A DNA stretch of 27,852 nt from JANMQK01 sp031370485 (GTDB lineage: Bacteria; Acidobacteriota; Polarisedimenticolia; Gp22-AA2): positions 1 to 27,852 of the forward strand of contig JANMQK010000402.1 of NCBI GenBank assembly GCA_031370485.1. The letters are read 5' to 3'. Positions 1 to 7,682 of this stretch are shown in pieces (within the stretch, counting starts at the first letter, position 1; each line of letters starts with the position of its first letter). The notes under the pieces were generated by a model. It ran no database searches. It saw only the letters and a program-made list of their open reading frames with translations, and was not told the DNA's origin. Made by a program: the position numbers and the translations under genes.

Positions 1-1536
1 CAGCCGGCGCAGCGTCGCGACCCACCACGCGTCCGGGTAGTGCAGCATGAAGCCGGTCACGACGAGGACCGTGAAGCTCACGAGAAGAGTTCCGTGCTGC
101 AGCCGCTCCGCGAGCGTCATTCGCAGGTAGAGCCCGCGTCCCACGGGCTCCTCGGGCTCGTCGGACCGGCGGGCCCGCAGCCGCCGCCGCGACCTGCGCA
201 CGAAATCCGCGGCGTTGTGGACAAGCATCGAGCCGACGACGGTGACGATGAGGGAGATGTAGAGAGTGGCGATCCAGTAGAGCAGCGGCTCTTTTCCGCC
301 GTCGAGCACGATGTGCACCGCCCCCACGGCGAACCGCTCGTTGGCGCCCGGGTGGCAGCGCCCGCAGGTGCTCTGCAGATTCGCCTTGTTGACGGTCGAC
401 GCGGGGTCGCTTGCGGGAAGGATGTCGTGGGCCCCGTGGCAACTGGCGCAATTGGCCACCTGGACCGCGCCCCCCTGCAGGGCGAGTCCGTGGTAGCTGT
501 CCTGGTACGATTTGAGCCGGTCGGCCGGTATGCCGTATTTCTCCGACAGGCGGACCGAGGAGTGGCACGGCGAGCAGACCTGGACCGCGAGATTCGCCGC
601 GGCGACCGGGGCCCTCGGATCGTGGGTCTTGAGGATGTTGTGCTCGCCATGGCAGTCGGTGCAGACCGGCGCCGACATGTTGCCGTTGCGGACGGCGCGG
701 GCATGGACGCTGGCGTCGTACCGCCGCGCGATCCCGGCGTGGCAGGTCCCACACGTCTCCGGGATGTGCGCCTTGCTGACCCGCGACGAGGTGTCGAACC
801 CTTTCTTCATGTCGTGGCTGCCGTGGCAGTCGACACAGCTCGCGGCCGCGGCGTTCCCTTTCTGCAATGCCGCGCCGTGGACACTCGCCTCGTAGGCGGC
901 GATGAAGCCGGCGCTCGGCACCATGCGGGCGCGGACGGCCGCGTCGTCGAGATGGCAGGAGAGGCACACCTTCTCCTGGGCGATCTTGTGCTCGACCGTC
1001 CCGCCGCCGTTCCGGGCGCGGGTGATCGGATTCTTGTGGCAGGCAAGGCAGTCCGGGGCCACCTCGACTCCCTGCGTCATCGCCTTCCCGTGCGCGGAAT
1101 CGAGGTAATGCCGCGCGATCTCCTCGTGGCACTTCCCGCAGGAAGCGGGAAGTGCGGCGCGGGCGAACCGGGATCCCGGGGCATCGAGGGGGGTCACCTC
1201 GTGCGTGCCGTGACATCCCTTGCAGGAGACCCCCGGGGCGCCGTCCGTGCCGTTCGCGGAAGCCATCTGCGGGTGAAACGCGTGGGCGGCCGGGGCGTCG
1301 GAGTGGCAGGACATGCAGTCGACCGGGGCGATGCGCGTCGCATGCGGGATCTTCTCCGGGTCAAGCCCCGCGTGGCAGTCCACACAGGCCAGGTCCTTGT
1401 GCGCCGAGCGCGTCAGTGGCGGGGCGTCGGAGTGGCAGGCGAGGCAGGTCTCGGAGGTCTGCGCCCGCGATGACGCCCCGCCGGCCGATGCAAGAAGAAG
1501 CGCCGCGGGAACGATCAGCAGGACGGAAGGGCTCAC
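1..1536 (-). CDS. 13-haem cytochrome c fused to a membrane cytochrome b domain (partial, runs off left edge)
   Basis: The reading frame is open from a GTG at 1536 to the window edge (512 codons), so the C-terminus is missing. A signal peptide (about residues 1-26) is followed by 13 CXXCH haem-c motifs between residues 31 and 395, then a transmembrane helix around 412-435. From about 475 the sequence reads RLQHGTLLVSF, then VVTGFMLHYP, which is typical of the first helix of the dihaem cytochrome b family (formate dehydrogenase gamma/HydC type). A periplasmic multihaem domain on a quinone-reactive cytochrome b resembles the architecture of Geobacter CbcL. The GTG overlaps the upstream stop by four bases (GTGA), with GGAG about 11 bases ahead, so it is the last visible gene of the operon. 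Inferred role: moving electrons between the quinone pool and periplasmic carriers. The haem count and fusion are seen directly; the function is inference. Confidence 0.85.
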   Translation of the reverse strand, partial: MSPSVLLIVPAALLLASAGGASSRAQTSETCLACHSDAPPLTRSAHKDLACVDCHAGLDPEKIPHATRIAPVDCMSCHSDAPAAHAFHPQMASANGTDGAPGVSCKGCHGTHEVTPLDAPGSRFARAALPASCGKCHEEIARHYLDSAHGKAMTQGVEVAPDCLACHKNPITRARNGGGTVEHKIAQEKVCLSCHLDDAAVRARMVPSAGFIAAYEASVHGAALQKGNAAAASCVDCHGSHDMKKGFDTSSRVSKAHIPETCGTCHAGIARRYDASVHARAVRNGNMSAPVCTDCHGEHNILKTHDPRAPVAAANLAVQVCSPCHSSVRLSEKYGIPADRLKSYQDSYHGLALQGGAVQVANCASCHGAHDILPASDPASTVNKANLQSTCGRCHPGANERFAVGAVHIVLDGGKEPLLYWIATLYISLIVTVVGSMLVHNAADFVRRSRRRLRARRSDEPEEPVGRGLYLRMTLAERLQHGTLLVSFTVLVVTGFMLHYPDAWWVATLRRL

Positions 1537-2828
1537 CCCGGAGGCTCCGTGTCCGGCGTCTCGACCTGCCGGATCTTCAGCGCCAACGAGGCGATCACGA
1601 CGACGAGGACAATCAGGGAGAGGGCCAGTCCGACTCTGCGGTACCGCAGCTCCGCGAACGCCCGGTGACCGGAGTCGATCCCGGTCTCGGCGGCCTTGAC
1701 CCCCTCGTTCGTCGCGGCCAGGAAACGATCGAGATCGAAGCCGTGGGCCAGCACCCTGGCTTCGACGATTTGATCGCTCGCCTTCTGCAACGCGAAGAGA
1801 TCAGGCCCGACCTCCACTCCGGCCTTTGCCGCGCGGTCGAGGAGCTGCCGGGCGTCCGCCTCGATACGCACCAGGCGCGTCAGCCCGTCGGACATCTTCG
1901 CCGCTGCGTCGTACTCGGGCTCCCCCTCGGCGTGGCAGCCTGTGCAGGTCGACACCGGCCCCACTCCGAGCATGGCGTCGGTTGGCGCCAGCACGGCGTG
2001 GTTGCTGTGGCAGACCATGCACTGGATGCAGGCGCTCAGGTCGAGCTTGCTCTTGGCTTCGGTCTCGCGGAACAGGGTCGCTTCGCGGCTGTGACAGCTG
2101 CCGCAGACGCTGGCCACGTTCTCGACACCCGGCGGCACCGCGCCGTGGCTGCCGTGGCAGTCGTTGCAGGTGGGGGCGGAAAGATCGCCCTTCGCGTAGA
2201 GCGCGTTGGCGTGCACGCTGCGCTTGTACTCGGCGAACTGGGTGGTCGGGATGAAATAGCGCCCCATGACCTCCGGCTTCGCGTGGCAGGAGGCGCAGGT
2301 GTTCGCGACGTTCGTCGGATAGACGGAGGAGCGGGGGTCGCCCACGGCACGGATGCCGTGGACGCCGTGGCAGTCGACGCAGACCGCCGCCCGCTCGTCC
2401 CCCTCGGCATTTTTTTTGCCGTGCACCGACGTGCGGTACTCGCTGAGCTGGTCGACCCGCGCGTGAGGGTCGAAACGCTTCATGTAGACGGCGTCCGCAT
2501 GGCATTTCGCGCAGAAGCCGGGGATCTGCCGGCGCGCCGGTTTTCCGGTCCACCCTTTGGAGACGTCGTGCGCCGCCTCCGGGTCGCCATCCGTCCCGGC
2601 CAGCGGGTTGCCGCCGTGACAGTCGTGGCACGAGAGCCCCTTCAGGAAGTGGATGTCGTCGCCCGTGTGCTTAGTCGGCTCGAGCAACTCGCCGTCCATC
2701 TGCGCGTGGCACTGGACGCAGCTCGTCTCGAGCGGCTTCGGACCCGAAGGGGGGCGGGGAGGCTCGGCGGCCGCGGCGACCCCGGAGACGATGAAGAGAA
2801 TGGCCGCCAGGAGGACGAGCGGTTTCAT
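1533..2828 (-). CDS. Nonahaem c-type cytochrome with C-terminal membrane anchor
   Basis: 431 residues. A signal peptide (about 1-21, ending GVAAAA) precedes nine CXXCH motifs starting at residues 37, 67, 106, 150, 178, 221, 242, 270 and 295. The eighth lies in an overlapping CIQCMVCH, so an additional cysteine sits three residues upstream of the haem-binding pair. After the last haem come about 95 residues of charged, probably helical sequence, and then one transmembrane helix (about 399-418), leaving a short cytoplasmic tail. The ATG at 2828 shares one base with the stop of the cytochrome b gene (TGATG), so translation is probably coupled. The frame stays open upstream to 3188, but the signal peptide and the junction decide the start. 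Likely a periplasmic electron carrier held at the inner membrane, taking electrons from the Rieske/b pair. I do not recognise a named orthologue. Confidence 0.87.
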   Translation of the reverse strand: MKPLVLLAAILFIVSGVAAAAEPPRPPSGPKPLETSCVQCHAQMDGELLEPTKHTGDDIHFLKGLSCHDCHGGNPLAGTDGDPEAAHDVSKGWTGKPARRQIPGFCAKCHADAVYMKRFDPHARVDQLSEYRTSVHGKKNAEGDERAAVCVDCHGVHGIRAVGDPRSSVYPTNVANTCASCHAKPEVMGRYFIPTTQFAEYKRSVHANALYAKGDLSAPTCNDCHGSHGAVPPGVENVASVCGSCHSREATLFRETEAKSKLDLSACIQCMVCHSNHAVLAPTDAMLGVGPVSTCTGCHAEGEPEYDAAAKMSDGLTRLVRIEADARQLLDRAAKAGVEVGPDLFALQKASDQIVEARVLAHGFDLDRFLAATNEGVKAAETGIDSGHRAFAELRYRRVGLALSLIVLVVVIASLALKIRQVETPDTEPPG

Positions 2829-3949
2829 CAGGGGCCTCCCGGAACGACATAGACCCAGAGGGTCATGACGGTCATGTAGGCGAGGACGACCCAGCCCGCG
2901 AGGGTCAGCAGGCGGCTCGTTGCTCCGCCGTTGCCGCCGGCCGGCGTCCGGTCGATGAACGGAACGAGAAGCCACAGCAGGCCCCCCGCTCCGATCGCCA
3001 GGATGCCGAGGATCTCCCCTTCGATCCCCAGGATGTGTCCCGGCAGGATCTTGAGGGTCTGGAACGTCCAGCAGAAATACCATTCCGGGCGGATGCCCGC
3101 GGGGGCGGGAGCGAAAGGATCTGCCTTGGCGCCCAGCTCCCACGGGAAAAGCGCCGCCAGCGCCGCCAGGGCGCCGAGTGCCGCGCACCAGCCGATGAGA
3201 TCGCGGAGCAGGAAGTTCGGCAGGAACGGCATCGTCCGCCCCGGCTCGCCGCGCTCCTTCGAGGAGGAGGCGACACCGGGTGGAACGCTCATGCCGTGTT
3301 GCTGCACCAGCACAAGGTGCAGGCCGACGAGGGCCGTGGCGATCGCCGGGAGGACCGCCACGTGAAAACCGTAGAAGCGCGTCAGCGTCCCGCCGGTTAC
3401 CTGGTCCCCTCCTCGCAGCAGCCGCAGGGCGAAATGCCCGACGACCGGCAGGGCGCCGGCCACCTCGGTCCCGACCTGTGTTGCGAAGAAGGCGAGGGTG
3501 TTCCAGGGCAGGAGGTATCCGGAGAAACCGAACGCCATCATCAGCCCGAGAAGCAGGACGCCGCTGAACCAGGTGATCTCGCGCGGCCTGCGATAGGCCT
3601 TCAGGAAAAAGACGCTGAACATGTGGGCGAAGGCGACGAAGACCAGGAGATTGGCCGACCAGGAATGGATCGACCGGATCAGCCAGCCGAACGGCACCTT
3701 CGTCATGATGAACTGGACGCTCTCGAAGGCCTCGTTGGCGGAGGGCCGGTAGTAAAGCAGGAGCAGGATGCCGGTCGCCACCTGGATGCCGAAGAGAAAA
3801 AGCGTCATCCCGCCCAGGTAGTACCAGATGGTGTGGCGATGGAGCGGCACCCGTTTCTCGCGGGCCAGCGCGAGTAACGGAGCGACCGGGACCCTCTCCT
3901 CCAGCCAGGCGCGCAACCGTGCCGCGCGTGACGGGAGGCGATCACTCAT
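2828..3949 (-). CDS. Cytochrome b, b6-type with fused C-terminal (subunit IV-like) domain
   Basis: 373 residues, integral membrane, quinol-oxidising core of a bc/b6f-type complex. The N-terminal half closely resembles plastid and cyanobacterial b6 (for example YYRPSANEAFESVQ, FGWLIRSIHSWSAN, LTRFYGFH). Haem b ligands are H95/H109 and H196/H211. The 15-residue spacing of the second pair is the b6 type, against 14 in mitochondrial cytochrome b. The C-terminal half carries the Qo-site motif PEWY (288-291) and further membrane segments, so b6 and subunit IV are one chain. The b6 cysteine that binds the extra haem c(n) (motif YCLGG) is replaced by tyrosine here (YYLGG, about residue 44), so that haem is predicted to be absent. 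The ATG overlaps the Rieske stop by four bases (ATGA, 3949-3946). No cytochrome f or c1 gene lies beside it; the multihaem cytochromes occupy that place. Confidence 0.93.
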   Translation of the reverse strand: MSDRLPSRAARLRAWLEERVPVAPLLALAREKRVPLHRHTIWYYLGGMTLFLFGIQVATGILLLLYYRPSANEAFESVQFIMTKVPFGWLIRSIHSWSANLLVFVAFAHMFSVFFLKAYRRPREITWFSGVLLLGLMMAFGFSGYLLPWNTLAFFATQVGTEVAGALPVVGHFALRLLRGGDQVTGGTLTRFYGFHVAVLPAIATALVGLHLVLVQQHGMSVPPGVASSSKERGEPGRTMPFLPNFLLRDLIGWCAALGALAALAALFPWELGAKADPFAPAPAGIRPEWYFCWTFQTLKILPGHILGIEGEILGILAIGAGGLLWLLVPFIDRTPAGGNGGATSRLLTLAGWVVLAYMTVMTLWVYVVPGGP

Positions 3950-4386
3950 GCGCGCGTCACCACGATTTCCTGGTTGGCGACGTTCACCTGGAACTCGTCC
4001 AGGGGGCGGGGCGGGGGACCGGAGACGTTCTTGCCGTTCAGGTCGTAGATCCCGTTATGGCAGGCGCACCAGATCTCCTTGAGGTCCGGGCGGTACTGCA
4101 CCGTGCAGTTCAGGTGGGTGCAGGTCGCCGAGAACGCCTTGTAGCGGCCGTCCTCGGTCATCACCAGGAGCCCCGGCCGGTCGCCGAACCGGAAGATCTT
4201 CCCCGCGTTCGGACGAAGATCGCCGACACGGGCGGCGACCACACGGGAGGTCTGCGCCTCGGGGATGTCGGGGGGGGAGATGTAGCGGGCCAGGGGATAG
4301 AGCACGGCCGCGCACATCGCCCCCACCGACGACCCGAGGAACCAGTTCAGGACCCGGCGCCGAGTGGGCTCGGGACGGCGGTTCAT
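3946..4386 (-). CDS. Rieske [2Fe-2S] protein
   Basis: 146 residues. It transfers electrons from quinol at the Qo site to the c-type cytochromes. The N-terminus has a twin-arginine-like motif (RRRVLNWFLG, residues 9-18) merging into one transmembrane anchor (about 14-34), as usual for Tat-exported Rieske proteins. Cluster ligands are C89 and H91 (CTHLNC) and C107 and H110 (CACH). C94 and C109 are placed for the conserved disulphide, so the site is complete. The PPPRPL loop near residue 125 is typical of the family. The ATG at 4386 overlaps the stop of the tetrahaem cytochrome by four bases (ATGA), and the gene runs on into cytochrome b with another ATGA. The canonical second box CPCHGS is CACHNG here, a conservative variant. 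Confidence 0.93.
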   Translation of the reverse strand: MNRRPEPTRRRVLNWFLGSSVGAMCAAVLYPLARYISPPDIPEAQTSRVVAARVGDLRPNAGKIFRFGDRPGLLVMTEDGRYKAFSATCTHLNCTVQYRPDLKEIWCACHNGIYDLNGKNVSGPPPRPLDEFQVNVANQEIVVTRA

Positions 4387-4934
4387 TTCCCGGAAGCTTT
4401 CTGCGGATTGGGATGGGCGATCTTGGCGTACATCGTCGCGTAGTCGAATCCCTTGAATCCCGGGCTCTGCTCGTTGTGGCATCCCTTGCAGGTGGCCTCG
4501 CTCGGGAGGACCATGCCGGCCGCCTTGGCCTTCTCGACGTCCTTCATCACGCTGATCGACCAGTAGTCGCCGCCCGGGCCATGGCACGACTCGCAGCTCA
4601 CGCCCTCTTCGATCTTGTACTTGTCGGTGAGGTTGGCCGCGGGGGCGCCGTGACCGGTCACATGACAGCGAAGGCACTCATCCGCCTTCTGCGGGTCGGC
4701 GATCCCTTTCGCGGCTGCGATCTTTTTGGCCTCCTCTGTCGCGAGCGTCGCGTAGGCCTTGGCGTGCTTCATCTCGGTCCACTTGGTGTACTGGGCGCCC
4801 TTGGCCGGCGAGTTGTGGCACATCTTGCACTTCTCCGCCCCGATGAAGTTGTGGGTTGGAGCCGCCACGAGATCCGGCGCACAGGCCAGAAGCGCGCCAA
4901 GGCCGATTGCCAGAGTTCCGAGCCATCGTTTCAT
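4383..4934 (-). CDS. Tetrahaem c-type cytochrome, cytochrome c554-like
   Basis: 183 residues, the first gene of the cytochrome operon. A signal peptide (about 1-25, ending DLVAA) is followed by four CXXCH motifs at residues 36, 87, 114 and 149. The segment TKWTEMKHAKAYATL is characteristic of the cytochrome c554 family (known from hydroxylamine-oxidising nitrifiers but widespread as a periplasmic electron shuttle). Two ATGs are available, at 4940 and 4934. GGGAGG directly abuts the first and sits six bases from the second, so 4934 is preferred. It is probably the soluble electron acceptor of the Rieske/b pair, in place of cytochrome c1 or f. A sigma-54-like element lies 35-50 bases upstream. 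The heme count and signal peptide are seen; the redox partner is inferred from operon position. Confidence 0.88.
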   Translation of the reverse strand: MKRWLGTLAIGLGALLACAPDLVAAPTHNFIGAEKCKMCHNSPAKGAQYTKWTEMKHAKAYATLATEEAKKIAAAKGIADPQKADECLRCHVTGHGAPAANLTDKYKIEEGVSCESCHGPGGDYWSISVMKDVEKAKAAGMVLPSEATCKGCHNEQSPGFKGFDYATMYAKIAHPNPQKASGK

Positions 4935-4940
4935 GAGCAT

Positions 4941-4946
4941 CCTCCC
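4941..4946 (-). promoter_or_regulatory. Ribosome binding site deciding the c554-like start
   Basis: The minus strand reads GGGAGG immediately before ATGCTCATG. Only the second ATG (4934) has a normal six-base spacing, so the protein is predicted to begin MKRW rather than MLMKRW. Confidence 0.6.
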
Positions 4947-4968
4947 TGAAAGGTCCCTCGACTTACGA

Positions 4969-4984
4969 TGCGAATCCTGCGCCA
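4969..4984 (-). promoter_or_regulatory. Sigma-54-like -24/-12 element upstream of the cytochrome operon
   Basis: The minus strand reads TGGCGCAGGATTCGCA. Against the sigma-54 consensus TGGCACG-N4-TTGCW it matches 9 of 12 defined positions and keeps the obligatory GG-N10-GC spacing. The predicted transcript start is near 4958, about 24 bases before the ATG at 4934, leaving just enough room for the GGGAGG ribosome site. It is the weakest of the four sigma-54-like elements in the window by sequence, but well placed. Confidence 0.4.
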
Positions 4985-5170
4985 TGCTCGTTTCGCCTTC
5001 ATCCCAAGATCCGGATTCTGCTCCCATATCTTCGTGCGACGCAAGATGAGCGCGCCGGCTTCGACACCGATCGTTCCCTGGGGCGCATTTTTTGCGGATC
5101 GCCCTGGGGGCAGACGCGCGCCTTGCGCGCCTGCCGCTCCTGATCAGGTCCAACTCAAAGCGGCTCCGCT
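4985..5170. other. Gap between ccsBA and the cytochrome operon, with a hairpin
   Basis: This stretch holds no convincing gene. A stem (GGCAG then GCGCGC, pairing with GCGCGC then CTGCC across a three-base loop, with a two-base bulge) lies at 5109-5135, about 35 bases downstream of the ccsBA stop. No T-run follows on the minus strand, so it is not a textbook intrinsic terminator. It may still end or stabilise the ccsBA transcript. Confidence 0.4.
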
Positions 5171-7492
5171 CTAGACCGGCTGCGGCTCCGGCTTGAAGCG
5201 GCGGCGTCCGGCGTGGTGGGCCATGAACCCCATGAACAGGAAGAGCGCCTCGGCCGCGGCCACGATGAGCATCCAGCGCACGACCCCCGAACCGCCAAAT
5301 CCATAAGAGTGCAGCCCGGCCGTCAGCACGAAATTGACGCCGATATAGGTCATCAAGATGGTCCAGAAGGCGACGATGCTCAGGGCGGCCACGCCGAGAA
5401 TCCCGATCAGCCGGTCGAAGCGGCCGTGCAGGATCGCCAGGTAGGCGCAAAACGCGATGAGCGACCAGACCTCCTTCGGGTCCCACCCCCAGTAGCGGCC
5501 CCAGGAGGACGCCGCCCAGATCGAGCCGGTCAGGATCCCGGCGATGAGAAAGATCGATCCGGTGTGGATGTACCAATAGAGGAGGTCGTTCATCTTGAGC
5601 GCCAGGTCACGGCGCGCCGGGGCGAAGATCTGCACGCTAATCTGCATGTGGGCCACCAGGACCCCGAGAGCCAGGATCGAATAGCTGACCATGATGATCG
5701 GCACGTGGATCGCCAGCCAAGGGGTGCCCGAGAGGACGGGGGGCATCGGGTGGATGAACGGGTCGATCGGCAGCAGGTCGCAGAGCATCATGGTCAGCGC
5801 CGACATCGCCGTGGCGTTCAGCACCACCAGCCGGTTGCGGAGAAAAAGCAGGGCGACCAGGGCAAACAACCCCACACCCCACCCGAGGAAAAGGAGCGAC
5901 TCGTACATGTTCGAGGCCGGGATCCGCCCGGCGACCTGCCAGCGCACCGCCAGCCCCCAGGTCATCATCCCGAACCCCGCCAGAAGCCCGGCCACCGCCA
6001 AGACATCCAGCCAGCGCCGGCGGAGGTTCCAGCCCAGGATCGACGCCGCGGTCGCGCCCGCTAGGATCCACCAGGCGCCCCGCGTGGGCCGCCCGGCGTT
6101 GTAAGTGATCTCCCGCTCGATCGCGCGGGGCGTCGTTGTGGCGCCTGCGGCGCGCGACTCCAACAAGGCGACGAGATCGGCGGGCGTTTCCAGCCGCGGG
6201 GGTGGGCTCCAGACCCCGGCCGGATCCCCCTGGGGCGGCACGACCCGGAGCGCCGTCCGGTCGAGGAACACCTGCATCGCGACCAGCCGCTCCCCGAGCT
6301 TCGAGGCCTCGCGCAGGACCGAGTCGAGGGGCTGACGCGCCTCCTCCGCGGCGCGCGCCTGCTGGAGAAAACCCATGAATCGGGGGTTTCGCACCAGGTC
6401 GTTGAAGGAGGCGCGGCGGGTCGTTTCCGGCATCCCGATGGCCGCGGCCAGGGAATGGCCTCCCACCCGGACGAGCGGCTTGCCCGTCCAGTCCCAGGGT
6501 TCGAAGACCCACCCGAGCACGAGCGCCACCGGGTCCAGGCCATCCCAGCGCTCCTGTCCCGTGACCTTGCGCGCCGTCTCCCGGGCCACCGTGTCGAGGG
6601 GCATCACCCGGCCGTCGTGCTGCACCGGCAGGTGTCTCAAGGTCTCGAGCGTCGCGGGATCGATTGCCTGGGCCGCGCCGGCCGGCGGGGCCGCGAATCC
6701 CAGAAGACCCAGGAGGACGAACGCCGCCGCGGCGCGGTGGATGCCCTTGATCGGGGCGCGCGACTGCGCGCGGGCGAGCGCCCGCTGCTGGGCCATGCGG
6801 GTGAAGAGCACCGTCGTCATCCCCAGCATCATGAGGCCGTACCCGAAAAAGACGATCGGCTGTCCGGGATCACGCGACACGAGAAGGACCGTCTGATCGC
6901 GGTCCGGTCCCTGTTGATAGCTGCTCTGGAAGAGCCGGTAACCGGCGTGCGACAGTTCGTGGTTCATCTCGATCACCGCGGGGAAGGAACGGCCCTCGGC
7001 GGGGTCCGTGACGGTCACCCGGCTGCGGAACATCGCCGGCATGCGGGTGCCCTGGTAGTAATCGATCTCGAACGCGTCGAGCCGGACCGAGAAGGGGAGG
7101 GGGAGGGTTCGTCCTGGCGCCTCGCTTCCCGGCTGCGGGCTTTCGACGAAGGTGCGGCCGTCATCCCCTTCCCAGATCGCCAGCCGGCCCTCCACCTTGT
7201 AGCGGTCGGTGACCAGCGCCCCGGCGAGAATGACCAGGATGGCGCCGTGGGTCATCACGTACCCGATCCGCTGGCGGCCCCACGGCCAGAGATCGACAAG
7301 CGACAGGACCAGGTTCGCGGCGAAGAGCGCGAGAAGCACCTGGAACCAGGCGGAGTAATAGACGCTTCTGGCCGCGGCCTCGGTCCCGTGCATCGATTCG
7401 ATGATGGTCCCGGCCGCCATAGCGACCAGGATGATGACCAGAAGGACGACGGCGATTCGTATCGAGCCTAAACGATGTATCCAGGTCTTCAC
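5171..7492 (-). CDS. ccsBA: Fused ResB-CcsA cytochrome c synthase (system II)
   Basis: 773 residues. Membrane enzyme that moves haem to the outside and attaches it to CXXCH motifs of exported apocytochromes. The N-terminal ResB/CcsB part (about 1-260) has three early helices, with MTHGAILVIL in the third, and a further helix after a periplasmic segment. A second signal-like helix near 265-285 leads into an extracytoplasmic domain of about 160 residues. The CcsA part (about 455-760) carries PASNMYES, the WWD haem-handling loop WGRYWGWDPKEVW, and flanking histidines in LAIHVP and GLHSYGFG expected to ligate haem. A single-chain ResB-CcsA order is known from epsilonproteobacteria and Bacteroidota. 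The start is GTG at 7492 with GGGGAGGGG six bases ahead; the stop is TAG. It sits directly upstream of an operon whose visible genes need at least 26 haem attachments. A sigma-54-like element lies 57-72 bases upstream. Confidence 0.93.
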   Translation of the reverse strand: MKTWIHRLGSIRIAVVLLVIILVAMAAGTIIESMHGTEAAARSVYYSAWFQVLLALFAANLVLSLVDLWPWGRQRIGYVMTHGAILVILAGALVTDRYKVEGRLAIWEGDDGRTFVESPQPGSEAPGRTLPLPFSVRLDAFEIDYYQGTRMPAMFRSRVTVTDPAEGRSFPAVIEMNHELSHAGYRLFQSSYQQGPDRDQTVLLVSRDPGQPIVFFGYGLMMLGMTTVLFTRMAQQRALARAQSRAPIKGIHRAAAAFVLLGLLGFAAPPAGAAQAIDPATLETLRHLPVQHDGRVMPLDTVARETARKVTGQERWDGLDPVALVLGWVFEPWDWTGKPLVRVGGHSLAAAIGMPETTRRASFNDLVRNPRFMGFLQQARAAEEARQPLDSVLREASKLGERLVAMQVFLDRTALRVVPPQGDPAGVWSPPPRLETPADLVALLESRAAGATTTPRAIEREITYNAGRPTRGAWWILAGATAASILGWNLRRRWLDVLAVAGLLAGFGMMTWGLAVRWQVAGRIPASNMYESLLFLGWGVGLFALVALLFLRNRLVVLNATAMSALTMMLCDLLPIDPFIHPMPPVLSGTPWLAIHVPIIMVSYSILALGVLVAHMQISVQIFAPARRDLALKMNDLLYWYIHTGSIFLIAGILTGSIWAASSWGRYWGWDPKEVWSLIAFCAYLAILHGRFDRLIGILGVAALSIVAFWTILMTYIGVNFVLTAGLHSYGFGGSGVVRWMLIVAAAEALFLFMGFMAHHAGRRRFKPEPQPV

Positions 7493-7514
7493 GGTTCCCC
7501 TCCCCGTGGATGGA

Positions 7515-7530
7515 CCGGCCTTCGGGCCGG
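7515..7530. repeat. GC-rich hairpin in the ccsBA leader
   Basis: A perfect six-base inverted repeat CCGGCC-TTCG-GGCCGG with a stable tetraloop. It falls between the predicted transcript start and the GTG of ccsBA and would form in its 5' untranslated RNA. There is no T-run. Its role is unknown; mRNA stability or modest attenuation are possible. Confidence 0.4.
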
Positions 7531-7548
7531 CTCAGGGCAGGGGCATTC

Positions 7549-7564
7549 TGCAAGAATCGTTCCC
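7549..7564 (-). promoter_or_regulatory. Sigma-54-like -24/-12 element upstream of ccsBA
   Basis: The minus strand reads GGGAACGATTCTTGCA, matching 10 of 12 defined consensus positions (TGGCACG-N4-TTGCW), with the -12 box TTGCA intact and exact GG-N10-GC spacing. The predicted start of transcription is near 7538, giving a leader of about 45 bases that contains the hairpin and the GGGGAGGGG ribosome site. Confidence 0.45.
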
Positions 7565-7607
7565 TGAAGCGCAAAGAGCAGGGCGGGGAGCCTCTTCACG
7601 CATGATC

Positions 7608-7623
7608 TGGCACAGGTGTTGCT
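7608..7623 (+). promoter_or_regulatory. Sigma-54 -24/-12 promoter upstream of the radical SAM gene
   Basis: TGGCACAGGTGTTGCT matches 11 of 12 defined positions of TGGCACG-N4-TTGCW, with exact spacing. The predicted transcript start near 7634 gives a leader of about 49 bases before the GTG at 7683. It is back to back with the ccsBA element, with 43 bases between them, so one enhancer-binding activator could serve both genes. Confidence 0.65.
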
Positions 7624-7682
7624 CTGTCTGCAGATCCCGGGAAGGTCCCGGAACAGCGCGAACGCAACGAGGGGGATGCCGC

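Noticed and set aside
40..1473. Long open frame on the plus strand opposite the 13-haem cytochrome
   Set aside because: The minus strand encodes 13 CXXCH motifs in frame; the plus frame is an arginine- and glycine-rich shadow with no family features.
301..2740. Regularly recurring GTGGCA-type words, suggestive of a repeat array
   Set aside because: They are the reverse complement of CXXCH codons (TGCCAC), not a CRISPR or tandem repeat; spacing is irregular and tracks the protein.
1152..2852. Plus-strand open frame of over 560 codons
   Set aside because: It lies opposite two genuine cytochrome genes and has shadow composition; high GC content keeps it free of stops.
5109..5135. Intrinsic terminator of ccsBA
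   Set aside because: The hairpin is strong but lacks a T-run on the minus strand; reported only as a hairpin.
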